The position numbers were made by a program, and so were the translations under genes. A DNA stretch of 64,000 bases, from positions 496,001 to 560,000 of the forward strand of contig VZRS01001522.1 of NCBI GenBank assembly GCA_013398055.1. The letters run 5' to 3'. Of the stretch, positions 11,682 to 26,600 are shown piece after piece; positions within the stretch are counted from its first letter, which is position 1; each line of letters starts with the position of its first letter. The DNA is from Ifrita kowaldi (taxonomy: Eukaryota; Chordata; Aves; Passeriformes; Cinclosomatidae). A model generated the notes under the pieces. It made no database searches, was not told the DNA's origin, and saw nothing but the letters and a program-made list of their open reading frames with translations.

Positions 11682-14600
11682 CTACAAAATAAACACAGTT
11701 ACAAATAAGAGGTTTAAAAGAAAACTCAAAACTGTTTCCAGTGACTAAAGGAAACCAAACACCATTCAAGTAACCCTGAAGCTGCAGCCTAGTTCCTGGA
11801 CCAGATGATCTTTAAGGCTTCTTCCAACCCAGGCCATTCTATGATTCTATGATATTAGAACCGACCTAACTGGCAACTTAGGTTGGATTTAATCATAGAT
11901 TTTTGCCATGAATTTTCAGTCAACAGGGCATCCAACGTCTGTCCCTCTGTAAGAGAACTTCTCCTCAAAATCTCCAGTGAAAGTCCCAGCCTCACTCCCT
12001 CATGCCAGAAGCTGCAGAGGACCCCCTGGCTTCACAATGCCCCTGAGTGGGGGCTTTTTAGCACCATACAAAGGATCATATCAGAAATAAGCATGGAAAA
12101 AAACATATGTGTGACAGCAGTAGTCCATAACAGGCACTTCTGCTTCAAATCACTGAAGTAGAAAAGTTGCAATTAGCCACAATGGCTATGTATCTTCTGA
12201 GGTATTGACACATATGACAGTACATATGACCTAAGGAATTTCTAAATATTTTGTCTTTAATTCACTATGAAAACCACTGCCTTCAAAATTGAACAGCTGC
12301 ACATTGGAAGTGTGTGGAAGCTGAAACCTTTATCCTACCTTAGCTCTCCACAGCCCTACCAGAAGATCCCAGAACAGCCTTTATCTATTACTTTGTCATG
12401 TAAGGGAGATTTACTGTGTGTGAAAGAAAAGGCTCTACTGTCACCACCTGAACCAAGCGGAGAGCAGGAATGGAAAGGGAAGAGCTCACATGTTTTTTGC
12501 ACCTCATGGTTTGTCATTCTGCTGAAGTGTGAAGCCATCAGAAAGATCAGATCAGTCATGATCACCAGTGAGTGCAGCAAAACTCTTGATGACATGCTTA
12601 AGACACAGATCAGAAATGTTCAAAGGGGACTTAATTCTTGGTGGCCATTGCAGGCATCTACAGCCATGGCTCTGCCAGCTTTCCTGCTGGTGGAACTGAT
12701 AACTTACGCAGCCTGTACTACAGCACTTGATCCAGAAAGTGCTCAGATTGTGTCTAATGATATAGAATTACATCAGGTGAGCAGAAAAACAGCACTTATT
12801 CTCCTCAACTCTTCTCAGTATCTGTCTCTGCAACTCAATTTCCAGTCTCACTCTTTGTGAAATGATAAAGAGGGCAAGAAAGAGATGTAACACAGAAGTC
12901 TGAATAATTAGCACTGGAAGCACTTCACAAGTAGGCTGCAGACTTGAGTTCATGCTCAGCCAGTGAAATGAAGATAGCTGTGTCTACTGAGGAAAGCTAA
13001 ACAGAGGGTTTGATGAAGTATTTTTCACTGGTTTTCACATGGTTTGTTTTGCTCTGTTGGCTCACTCAGGTGTCTCCCTGCTCAGCATGCTGGAGTCTGC
13101 CACCTCCATCCAACGCTACTGCCCTTCCATGGTGAATGAATTATTGAACTTGAACTTCTTCAATGAGACAAAAAAATATCAAGACGCCTTGTGAATCTAG
13201 TCAGCATGTTTCCACCCACAAAGAACCCTGTACATTCTAAAAACTCTCGTATATATTCATGCCATAAATTTCAAACAGAAAATGTTTTACAAATAAACAC
13301 AGACTAAGCACAGTATTTCTTTGTCTATATATAGTACATGTCCAACTTTGGTCAGTAATTTAATTGATTTGTATATAAATTATGAACTCTGTGGTTACAA
13401 AAATTACTGTTTCTTTACCCTCTGAAGACAATATTTAATATTATATAAATCACAAAAGAAATTTTTTATTACTGAAATTTACTTGGAGAACTAAATGGCA
13501 CTAAAATGTTGTCCTCACATAGCTTGGTCTGGTAGAATCATGAAATTTTCATTTTTATTGGGGGATCACAGGGGGAAAGACCTCTAGCCAGAGATTAACA
13601 CTGACTCACAGAAAACTAATGTAGGTAACAGCAGCAATCTATGATTACAAAACAGAAACATACCTGGGTAGCAGAGCAACACAAGTAGTCAGGAGGCAAA
13701 CTAAGTAAAATACTGGGTCTGTCATGTGCTTTTCCATGATCCAGTAAAAATCTGATCGTAGGCTGTGCGTTTTGCAGGTTGCTCCAAAAGCCAGAGTGAA
13801 AATAAAGTAAAACAGGATGCTGGCAATTATAACTACTGTGTGTATCCATGTCTGCAATTCAGAAAGGGAAAGAAATAAGATTTAAGCTGTGAAACAGAAA
13901 GACCTGTTACATCTGTATGTGCACGAACATGCACACTTTTCCTCCAAGGGCAGCTGCTAAATGTAACAGAGGATACATCTGTTCAGATACTATTCCTAAT
14001 TTCATTTTTTATTCCTAAAACAACCCAGAAAGAATGGAGCCTTCTTTCTACAGTACATGGGTATTCCAGACATTTAATTTTTTTAGTTCTTATAAATTCA
14101 CAGCTTTTTGTTCTTTTGTGAAAGACATTTGCCTCAGATTACCACCTCATCCACTGCAGCACAGAAAGCTTTCTCAAGCAAATGAAGGTGAGATCTTCAC
14201 ATGACACCACCCTTATATATCTTGCTTGAGATATATAAGGTTGGTTACATTTCTACACTGGAGCTTTCTGTAATTTTACATCTAAATGGCTACTAAGATG
14301 GATAAATAACAGCTACTAAGAAAACAACATTGTCACTGGTCTAACGGCTTGCCAACAATAAAAAATGCCAAACAAAACACATTTAAGTAAAGTTCTCTAT
14401 TCAGTGTGAATACACATGCTGTACAGATTCACAATAAAGACATTTTAATTATGGCTGTCATACTCCCAAAAGAACAATGAAAGATTGAATCACAACTTGA
14501 CATTTCATCCATTATAAAACAATGCTAATAAATATTTTTAAAAAGTCAAAGAAAAAACAAAACCCATTAATAAGTGCCTGTAATACTGTAAACATTATTG

Positions 14601-17600
14601 TACCTCCTTTAAAGTTAAGCTAAAACCCCAAATACTACCCTTGTAAGGGCCCTAAATTTATCCAAGCTAATGCAGATGCTTTAGCTTGTGCAGACTTAAA
14701 AACTGAAATAATGTTTCTGCAGCATATTGGTTTTCCAGTTCTGGCATCAAAATATACCTCTGAATTGTTTATCCTGGCCACAGAACAGACCATCAATTCC
14801 AGGCATTCAAAATCAACAATTTACACTGTTGTCTTTGAGATACAAACTTCGCAAACTAAGGAAGTTTCAGCAGATCACTGGTGGATTTTACCATTTGCAA
14901 AACTGAACCAACATCCCCCAAACCACCCTACCTTAATAAAGCAGGATCCTTTCACTATTTACAAATAATTCTGAGGCCAAATTTTGTCAATTTTAGTCAT
15001 ATTTCTATTGGTTCCAATGACAGGTGCATTAAGAGAGCTCACACGATCACATAAATACAGTATTTAGGGTTTGACCCTTTTATACTTATTCTGTTTTGTA
15101 TATGAAGACCTTTCTTCCATTTAATTTTATTGAAAGCTGTATGCACATACTCTGTTAGAAATACACTCTTTGGGAAACAGAGTACTCACCACAGATTTGC
15201 ACTCAATGAGAAGGTGAAACAGCACTATGAAGAGTGCTGCTGTGTTTATGGGGTTTCCAAAAGAAAAGATGTCTATGTCTGAGCCACAGTAAGTCTGCAA
15301 AGGAAGACAGTGCTCAGCGTCAAATATTCTTTACTTATAGCTCTAATACAAAGTGGCATGAATAATTTCAATACCGTACATATTTGCACACACACAGTTC
15401 AGCTCTGTTCCAATGATGATCTTCTTAGTATACATTGATACACAAGGAAGTAAAAATCTCATACTTCATTCTGTTCTCTAATTTGCTTAGCTTTTAAGTA
15501 TGTCAAAATGTATAAATGTATTTTGTAGCTAGCACTTACAAAGTAAGGCACAAAAAAGCAAACGAGACTTTGGTAAAAAGCATCCAGCAAGGTTATCCAG
15601 AAAGTTGAAGGCAAATAAGCCTGTAAGAAAAAAACATAATGGCATTGAAACAAATTGAACAAATTGCTGCATCCTTAATTAGCATTAATTTGGATCTGGG
15701 GAAAGATTATCTGTGGAAGTACTTCCAGTTAGTTTTCAAGTGAAAAAGGCATCTTTTGTGTTATAGTTATTAGAACAAAGATCTCTCTCCACACATACAG
15801 CTAACTGTTAGTATTTAAATCAGCAGCCAGCTCTGGAACTCGCATCTTGCAGCTGTTCCTGTCAGAACGGATGTACCAGAGCCTTAGCTAACTGACTCCT
15901 AAGGAAGGGAGGGGGCTGGTGGACAGGGAAGTACCCTGCAGCTTACCATCACTGAATGCCAAGTCCCACATTCTTCTATCTCCATTCCTTTTTGTTATGT
16001 GTGCTGTTTGACTCCTCTGTGCAGATGGGACTCCTCTGTGAGCTAACTTAACTCATTAGATGTGAGAAATCAACTCACTTTTCTGCTGTAATAACACCTT
16101 GCTGCTTTAGTGAGTTAAATCAGCTCCTGGGATAACTGAGCAGGCACAAGGAAGGCTGTTTAACTGTATGGATGAAGAGGGAACAGGAAGAAAAGAGGAG
16201 AGAAGAGAATAAGCCTTCCTCCCTCAGTAGCAGCAAACTGCTATGACAGATCAACCACCTATGAAACCATAGCTACCTATGCTCTGGTTCAGTATATCCC
16301 ATTCCTTCAGGCACTAAACTGAGACACATAGGTGAGACGTCTAATCATCCAGGATGTTCTCTACGATTGAAGAGATGGGTTTTCCCAAAGAGGCATTCAG
16401 CCATTTCAAGAAAGTGCTTTAAACTACTGAAGAGGAATCCCATTTACTGTTCCACTACTTTTTACAGTTTATACAAAGCTGTACTTGTGATGTCATGGTG
16501 CAATATTGTGATATTGCATCTTATTGCAACTTTTAAAGCATTTCTTTCTCCTATACTTTATTTAATTTCAAGCAATTATTTCCCTGTGCTTCCATGCAAG
16601 AAAGGAAATGATAACTCCAACAATAGAGCAAGGAATGATGGGATGGACAAAAGAGAAAAACACTAACAGAAGACAAGGGAATAAAAAGGGAAAGAAAAAA
16701 ATATATTATGTAATGCAGTAATTCTGATTATGTTGCTTCAAAACCTTGATCTCAGCTCAGATCACTGTATTGTACATATCCTGAAGATCAAAACAAACCA
16801 TGAGGGCTTGCAACATTTACTTAATCAAAATTCTCTATGACTGACAAAGCACAGACCTGCTCAAGCCAATCTGTGGAGGTACGGAATGGTACCAAAAGAG
16901 TACTTTGTTTTTCAAAAATACTGTAAACCAAGCAACATAAAATACGTAAGGGCATATAAAAAGAAATGTAGAAGTCCACAAACAAGCAAAACAAATTGTG
17001 TATTCACTGTATAACCTTCTTTCCCTTCTAGACCAGACCTAAACTTCTGCCAGGTTATAATAAATGAGACAACACTAGTACAAAACAAGTTGTAGCTCTT
17101 TTTTTAGCAGTGTTCGTTAGAATAGAGTAGAATAGAACAGAATAAAATATTTCAGTTGGAAGGGATTATCTGGTCTGCCTGACCACAAGTTCAAGCATGT
17201 TATTAAGGGCATTGTCCAAATGCCTCCTTAACACTGACAGTCTTGGGGCATTGACCACACCTCTAAGAAGACTGTTGCAGTGTATGACCATCCTCTTAGT
17301 AAAGAAATGCCTTCTAAGGTCCTGCCTGATATTGTAAGGATCTGATCATAAAGAAAACGTTGAGTTTTAGGTGACTCATATAGTCACTGTTTCCTCTCTC
17401 CAGACTACTAGCATCTATTCTATCTCAGGCTGAGTATGTCACTGCCTTCAATTGTTATAATAAAGTTATTATTTTAATTATTAAATTTTTAAAAATATGA
17501 AGTTAAAATTATGCTAGAATTCATGCTAAGCAAAGCAGAAACCAGGAAAACCCTCACTAGTTTATATAATTTTGATTTAGAACCTACTCCCCCACTCCCC

Positions 17601-20600
17601 CACTCCCTGCGGTTTTCTGCGCTGAACATTTGGACAAAATTTACTGATAGACCAGGTATGATGTAAAGTGTTTTCAGGTGGGAAGGCAAATTTCAGAACA
17701 TACCTGTAAAGTGAAAAGTACTCTGACTGACAGAACTTATTTGGGGATTATTTGAAATTAATCTGCTCTGGTTCTTTAGCAGTTGAGACCCTTATATGAC
17801 AAAGGAAAAGCATAGAGTATATAGAGTGCCCTTACCTTGCTCAAACAAACCCCAGTTTGAGGAAGCATCCCATTGTGTCAGTTTACTGCTGACACAAAGA
17901 ATAAAATAAACATGCTGGTAACAATGTTTGTCTAGTACATTGCTTTACCTGAAGTCCTTAATTTCTTTTATCATCCAAATGTCTGATTTGGTCTATGGCT
18001 GAAAAGAGCCTACAAAATCTTTTGAAAAACAGGTTGTCATTTGTGCACATACTGCACAGGCCTAGACACTTTTCTAATAGAGAAAGCAATTTAAAACAAT
18101 GTTTGCCTGAGGTGAAACAAAAAAGAAAGAAAGAGCTCAAATGCTGATCATTTCAATTTGCTTCAGACAAAGCGCTTTGTAACCTACCACAGATTTCTGG
18201 CTCATTTTGTACAGTTGTGGGAATTCCATCAGTATCTCTGCAGATACATCTTTGTCCAAGACACCATAAATGATGGGTGGCACTGATGTAAAAAGGAGGT
18301 TGAAAAGAATCAAGATCCAGTAGTCAGTCATTGATGTGCCTGAAAACCCGCAGAAAAACTGGTACCAAAACAGGAGGTTCACGTAGGCCTGAAAAGCCAA
18401 AGATGACGTGAAATTTCAGCCATTGGCAAAGGCTTTAAAAACAAGAGAAAAGCCAGTAGGTCTTAGGTCTGGTTAAAGTAATCTGTGGAAACATTTCAAA
18501 AACAGACATGACTTGCTTAAATAGTCATGCTTCCACCATATTAGTAATGTCTGTCACCCACTGTTTAATCAAATCAAACAATGGCTTTGAGTGGGAAATT
18601 TAGTCCAAGAAACAGTCCATTTTTCTCTGGTCTCTGCAGGCAAATGGGAAACTGAATTGTTTTACACATGCTTTTTGAAACCATTCACAATAGGAAGAGA
18701 AAAATGAAAATAAAGCCCCACTAAACCCTTCAGTGCTCAAAAATACATAAACTCCGATTTCCCTGGAATGGGACAGCTACATACCACATTCTTGTAGAAA
18801 TAGTAAAGCACCATGTTAGTAAGTCTGGTATAACACCAATGACCATGGACAAGCAGCAGCTTCCTGAGGTGTCTGAACTGAGAGATTGCAAAGTCACTTG
18901 CCATCACAGCCTGCAACACACACAAAGAAAAGGGTATGCTATAACCAAACTGTTGAAGACAAGCTTCAGATACTGCCAACCAAGCAACTTACCCACTGCT
19001 GGAAATTCTTACCTTCTTATTTTTTACACGTAGTGCTTGCCAGGTTATCCTCACTCCTCCCCCTTCCATACAAGACTTCACAACTAACACCCAGAGCTCA
19101 GTCCAACACAGCACAAGCAGGAATATGGCTGTCATCATTATTACCACACAAATGCACAGAAATCACTGACACTGACACTTAGGCTGCTTATTTCCCTGCA
19201 GGACATGAGTAATATGGAGCTCAGTGACAGGCAGCAGACTCTGTTGTTTGGAGCTTGACCTGCAGCATTCAGCTTCTGATTGCTCCTGGCGGAATGCTGA
19301 GGCCTGAGTGTGAACTCAGGCTGCAAAGTCTTGCCCATGCAAGGGAATGGACTGTGGAGCTGTGGGGTCTCCAGAGCACACTCTGAACTGATTTAAAACG
19401 GAACCTGACATCATTTGCAGCTGTCTTTGGATACACTACCTGCATGCCTTCTTGGCCTGATATTCCCACACCAGTGTCAGCCACCTGGATCATGCTGACA
19501 TCATTGGCACCATCACCTACAGAGAAAAGAGGAAAAATCAAAACTAGTTTTTCTGGCTATCGCATTGCTATGGAGGTGGCAGGAAAAGACAAATATTAAA
19601 CAGCAGAGAATTCATAGAAATAAATTTTTATGGCCAACGTTGCAGCCTATGGAAAACCCTACGGAACACAGGATTAGTAAGTGGAAGGCCCAACCACACT
19701 GAGCTATGTTCTCCAAATAGATAATTAGCTGTTCCTTCTGTCAGAATTTAGCTGGCATGCTGCACCAGAAAATATGGGTGCTTTAAATCACAGCCACTCA
19801 TCTCCCCTCTGCCTCCTTATTTTGGGGGGTTGTGATGGAAAGAAAAATGCTCTTACTTGCTGCTTTGAACGTTACATAACACAGTATGACTGATGCTGTT
19901 CTTACTGCTTTATATTGACACAAGTTTATGGGCTAAATTTGCTACTTCAGAAGACAAACATCATCTTATGTCAGAGACAACTACAATTCAAAGGATTATC
20001 TTGCTCATATAATAAATTTTGTGACTGACATTAACAAAATACACAAGAGAAGAAACTGGCTTCTACTTCTTTCCAGAGAAAGGAGGATAACCATAGGACT
20101 CACCTACAGCTAATGTCATTGCCTTTAGCTTATTTCGCACCAGTTTGACCAGGACACTCTTCTGCAGTGGTGTGGCTTGGCAACAGACTACAGACCGACA
20201 TTTTTCTGTGAGTTCCAAGAAAATATTCTGTAGGCTGTCATGAAGGACATGTTCTAAAGTCCCTCCATCAATAACCAGGCCTGCATTGAACCCTTGAGCT
20301 TGGGTGGAGGGACTTGCAGAGACATTTCCAAGTTTCTCACTGTTTTTTTTTTTGACAGAAGCATTCTTCCAGATCTCCTCAAAAATTTTGCTCATTACCA
20401 AGGCACAGGCATCCTAATTAAAGACAAGAGAAAGGCATCTTATGAAATACTGTTTGTATTCTGGCTCCCTTCTTCCAATTCATTAAACATATACGGGGAA
20501 AACATCAAATGCTGTCCTTTTATTTTGAAAGGCTCAGACATGAGCCTGAATACTCCTTTAAAAAAGGATGAAGTCTGTTGTTAATAAAAGTGTTTGTGAT

Positions 20601-23600
20601 AAACTTTGCTTAAGCAGATTTGCTTGGGTATTGCATTAGGAGAAGGGAGAAAACCCTATGCAAGTCAGAAAACCTTCACAGACTAGCGGGAAAAGCAACC
20701 ATTAAGCATTCTGTAATATTAATACAGTTTTGATAGACAACCTTTGCTCTCTATGTTTCTTTTGCCTGGCATGCAAAGCCAAAAGTGCACTTCATATCAC
20801 ATTACAGGTGAGCTGTAATGAATTACTGAAGAACTGGCCTTGTGGAATGTTTTACCTTATCAGAATCAATATAAGATGCTCAAAATGTTTGTGGTTCAAT
20901 ATATATAAAGCACATGCAACATAGAAGAAAATACATCTTCTTAAGTCTTCTCATCATTTTAATTTGAAATGCAACAGTATCAAATCCTAGTTTTTATTTC
21001 TAAGCCCAGGTAGAGGGAGGAAGAGCACTTCTGCAAAAGGGGCTTAGCTCTCGTTGTCAAGTAAGACACTAATTTCCCAGCAGAACAAAAGGAAAAGTGT
21101 TGGCACAAATCAAACTCCAAGCTTTCCTCAAACACAACTGGACTAAAATACAGTTACTTCTTGCCACACTATCTTTTATGGCATATACAAACACAAGAAA
21201 TTGTATTTCTTAAGATACATATAAGCAGAAAAAAAAAAAGAAAAATGAAAGGTCTTAGAACAATTCCCTAATCCTTTAGAGAGTCTCAGATTTCATGTCT
21301 GCTCTGAGAAGAGACATGTCATACATTGGCTTTACCAGTAACTTTTCTCTTAAGCAATCCAAAATTGATAAAAAACAAATGAAAAACAGCTCGTTTTAAG
21401 CATTCACAAGAGGACACAGAGATCAAGTAGGATTAAACTTGCCATCCAAACCAGCATTTTTAACGACTTTTTATCACACAACTCAACTGGGTTGAGGAGA
21501 GAATAAAATTATTGACAGGTTAGTTGTTTTAATTGTGTGCAATCTACTTCAAGGAGACAATTCCTTGTAGATTTATACAAGACAATTAGGGTTGAAGGAA
21601 TATATTACAAAAAGCAACATAAAGCTTAATTCAATAGAATTCGCATGACAATAATTTGTACATTGATTACATGCTGTAACTCACAGCTGTTGGAAATCCC
21701 AGAATCATACAATTGTTCGGGTTGAAAAAGACTTTTAAGATCCTCCAGTCCAACCATAAACCTAACACTGCCAAGTCCGCCACCAAACCATGTTCCTCAG
21801 CACCTCATCTACATATCTTCTGAACACATCCAGGGATGGTGATTCAATCACTTGCCTGGGAAGCCTGTTCCAATAACTGACAACACTTTTGGTGAAGAAA
21901 CTTTTCCTAATATCCAATCTAAACCTTCCCTGGCCCAGCCTGAGGCCATGTCAACTCCTTAACTTACCACAGAGAGAAATTAAGAAGTCTGTTCAATTAA
22001 AATAATTAATCATAACATAGGGACTGAATATAAAGAAACAGACTTTACATACATAGAAAGGATTTCATATTTTCCCACAAAGAAGGAAAATACAGAAAAG
22101 CAAATATTCTTTGGCTTCCTAACCAAACATTTGCTTTTCTGTATGGTCCTGTGGAATAGCCTTACTGAATTTTTCAGCAGAGAAGAAAATCTACTTTTCT
22201 ACTCACCCTACTCTGTGATTTAAGAGTGAAGATTTTGTCCTCCGGTTCCAGCAGTTTACAAGCATAGGCAATGTTGACAGCTGTCTCTCTCTTGTCACCT
22301 GTCAACATCCATATTTTTATTCCAGCTTTCCGCAATGCCTGTATTGTGTCTGGAACACCCTCCTGCAGGCGATCTTCAATGCCAGTGGCACCTTAATTTA
22401 GACAAGCAGAAGGATTAGTGTTGCTGTATTTCCAAAAACAAAATGCTCCAAAAGTGACAGGACGAGCTGGCTCTCTCTCTGTACCCACATCCCAAAACAG
22501 ACACGCTACCATGGCATGCATGGGAAGATGGCACCTTGGTAGTATGAAGTCATTTAACCTTCTGATTCTCGCTTCCATTTAATGTTAGGGCCAATCCATA
22601 TAGCTTATTGCCACACCAGCCTGCGGGACAGCATGTCTCCTAAGCAGCTTGACTTGTCTCTGTTGGCTTTAGTGGCAAAGGGTACCTGCATATCCTTAAA
22701 ACAGCATCAGTTTGCAGCACTGCTCTGGCTTCTCTCCAGAAACTGAAGCCAGTAATCCCAGAATTCCTTTAGTACCAAGGTTTATGGCATTTGCACTAAG
22801 CAGATATGACACAAAATGAAGGCAGTAGCACCCTTCTACACAACAGGATCTGTCTCTCTTCAGCTTCTAGCATGAGCTGCCTCTACCACCATAGCCAGAT
22901 CTTTGCACTTTGTCTTCCAAATGTTATTTGCTGGGCAGTTCTCTAAAGTGATTATCCTAGACTGCCTGCAGTTTACCTTTCACACACCTACACCAAACAT
23001 TTTTTGTTTCATTTCTGCACAGCTGAATGACCTTCAGAGGAATAGTCCCTTCAGAAGCATACCTGACTTCTTATCTCTATGTTATTGCAAGAGAACACAG
23101 CACGACACCTGCTGTGCCACGAATGCAACAGTGATGGAAAACATGCCCAGAAGTGGGATATCCCTGAGTATTTGCACAGGCAGGCCTCAGACTTGTTACT
23201 ATCATTTCATGCGCTGCTAATAATGACATTTAAAAACTCTAGTGAAGACAGAAAAATACCTAGTAATAACAATAAAAAAATCCCCCACAAACTAGCAGAT
23301 TTTTACAAATGACTGAAGAGCACCACCTGTCCTCAGTGTGCTTTACAACTAGTACAAACTTAACAGTGAGATTTATGAAAATTCAAGAGTGACAATAAAT
23401 TCTAAGTCTGTACAAAGCTATGGGTTATACATATTGAGATTAGCACAGCTCTCTGCAAGCAAATTCCAATTATGAACACCACAGGCAGTTTCCTGGGAGT
23501 TACAGTATTTTCTACCTACCAAGCAAAGTTAGTTCGGTCTCAAGCCTCACAGCAGATTCAAGCAGCAGGTCCTCCCTATTGTCAATGCTGGTTTCTGCTA

Positions 23601-26600
23601 AAAAACGATGATTTAACCACTCTGCATATTCTGCATCACTCATCACCTACACAGGGAGAGAAAACATACAGCATGTATCTATACTGGCTTTTCAACAGTG
23701 CATCAAAAGTGTTCTCGCAGTTACTTCTGCTGTCCACATCCTGAACCCAGAAGTGCAGCCCCTGGCAGCGCATTACTTACCTGCTCCAGGATGTCCATGG
23801 ATCTAGTATGATGGTCAGAGTGTTAGATTACTTTGCCAGGCTACTCATTGGCACCCTGCAGGTTGCTGGGGCTGCCTGACAGATTTAGACACAAGGCAGG
23901 CAGGGCAGTGGGCACAGTGCACTCTCCCTACTGCTCCTTGCCTGCAGCACTGACACTGCTGCAGAACCACTGCACAGCTGGGTGCAGCTCGATGGCTGTC
24001 CAGCTACACAGCCTGCACTTTCACTTTGCATAAGGCTTTGTAAAGGGGCTTCTTGCTTGTTTCAATCCCTATGGAATTTTACTTCCGAGCAGCTTTGAAT
24101 TTAAAACGGAATCTCAAAACACCACTTCACTTGTGCATCCACAGCTTGTAACACCGCAAACTGTGAAACCAAATAAAACAGGTGTGACTTAATTTGTTTT
24201 CTGTGTCTGGAATTCCATCCAGGGTAAGATTCATGCAAGGAGACCTGCTTATGACTCCTAAAGCAAAATCTGGCTATTTGACAATCCCTGTTTTAAAATT
24301 AGGATGTTAGATGCTTGGCATCCTAAACTGACAACAATGGCAATCTAACAGATGTCAGGAATGGATCTGGGTTTTCTTACAAATTCCTCCTAAAAGAATA
24401 TCAGGATAAACAAAATGTGACAATAGAAGAATCTGTTTAGAAGACATAATGTTTGCTCCATTGGTGATACCACTGAGGCTGGTCACAGACTGCAAACATG
24501 CTTCAAAATATATATTAAACGGAATACCTTCTTAGCAATACACAGAGTGCGCAGTCCTCTTCTGGCATAGTCATCCAAATGCTGCTGAGTTCTCTCTTTA
24601 ATCTTCTCTTCAATTTCAGAATTATTAGTATGTACTATCACACAAAAAAAGAGAAAGCAAATCAAACATGCATGTTTAGGCTAAATTTAGCGGAAAATTT
24701 TGAAGGTCTACATACATTCTTAAAATAGCAAAATCTTAAACCTTTTTATCGTTAAAGAATGATAAAGGCAAGCAAAGAATTACAAGCTCTTTAGATACCT
24801 TCAGATGCAGTTCTCAACAAATCCATCATGACTGAGTCTGCACCTTTCGTGTACACAACCACCTTGTTGGAGACTGGATGCCGAACCACCACTGACATTC
24901 TTTTCCGCAGTGAATCAAAAGGCAGGATATGCAAAAGCTGAAACGTTAAACACCCCAGACCTGCGAAGTCCACAGTTACTTGATCTGGTGTCCTAGACTG
25001 TAAAACACATTTATAAGCCCTAGCAGCATGAACCAAGGCAGCTTCATCTGGACTCTCAGCTTCATAACATAGTTTTGGTAAGGGAGATAATTCAACAGAT
25101 GACACAGCACTGTTGGGTTCACTGCCAGCAGCTACATTCACTAGATGTAGTTCCTGAGGCACTTGAGAATTTTCTGGGCTGTCAGTATTGTGAGGTTCAG
25201 AAACCCTTTGAGCAGCTCCATCCACAGTAGGTGAAGCCAGTTTCATTCTGAAAATAGACAGTTTTCTCACAAAACTATTGGGGCTTTCAGATGATGACTC
25301 CTTCACACTTGGAAGTGGGGAAGAACTTAGTCTCCAGACTGAAAACCTCTGGAACATTTGCCTGATTTCCTCAAGTGATTTAATAGGCATCCTACCCAGC
25401 GAAGAGAGTCTCATCTGGAACAGAATAGTTAGAGAAAGTATTGATGTTAAATTCTTCCTATTTTATTATATTAAGGAAGGACACTTTACAAAGTAGGTAT
25501 GTTTTGTAATGAAAGTAGTATTTTAAAATTTACCATGTGTTTGACTGCTTGTATTAAAGATGGCCAGCTCAAGTAAACATGTAACCATGTAAGTACAGTA
25601 AACAGACTCTATAAGCTGTAAAAGAACTTCAGGTCTGAAAATGGGATGTATTCCAAGTTTGATACACAACTCCATGCAATACTTCTTCTCAGAACTTTCA
25701 GTAATGAACAGAGTTTGTATGACATTGTAACTTCTAGAAGCTGTGGCAAAAGGAACTAAACACTTTAATCCTTGCTCTGAATTAGGAAAATACTTGTGAA
25801 GAATAAACCAATCCCCTGACACTAACTAGCTACAAGAACTGCTAAACATACAGTACCTGACCAATAGTTTTTAGTGTTTTAAATTAGAAGTCAGCTCCCC
25901 TGTGATCAATGTTATGAAATAATTGGCTTCCTGTTACTCAGAACAGCTAGGGAGGTAGCAGCTTAAAAGGAGCTAAGAATGAGTTACCAGGAAGTATGTT
26001 CTCTTTTGTCACTGCAAAGCAAAAAGTAGAGACAAACTCTGGTTCAGTTCCTCCACAGTTCCAGCAAGTTGCAGTGTGTCTCCACTCAACATCATGGCAA
26101 CAGAGACTAGGAACATCCTTTCATTGCCTCTTCCTAAGGCAACACTGAAATCTCCCGTTGCCTTGAGTTCTCTCCTGTCATGCCCTAATCATGAACTCAG
26201 AAACCTCATTCCTAGTGACCTGGAGGGTAGAAGTACCCTGCTGGCAAGTTATTCACAAATACTATTCTCAAAAAACCAAGACTCTCACCTGTATATTTTT
26301 CTCCATCACATTTAATGAACAGGTAACTATTGACTATGATGTCATCTGCCTCATCCACACAAGCACCTCTAGGCTGCCTACTACACTTTCTGGAAATGCT
26401 TGGACGCACACTAAAATCCCAGGTTTATTTATACACAGGAGGTACTTCATACCCCACAGGATATATTTTGTGAATGTCTTCAGCTATGGTTGTAGGTTTA
26501 CTACCTAGATGGACACCAAAATCTAGTTCTGCACGTCACCAGTTTTTTTTTCCAAAAAAAGTCAACAAATGGTTATCACCAGACAATAAGGGAAAGAAAT

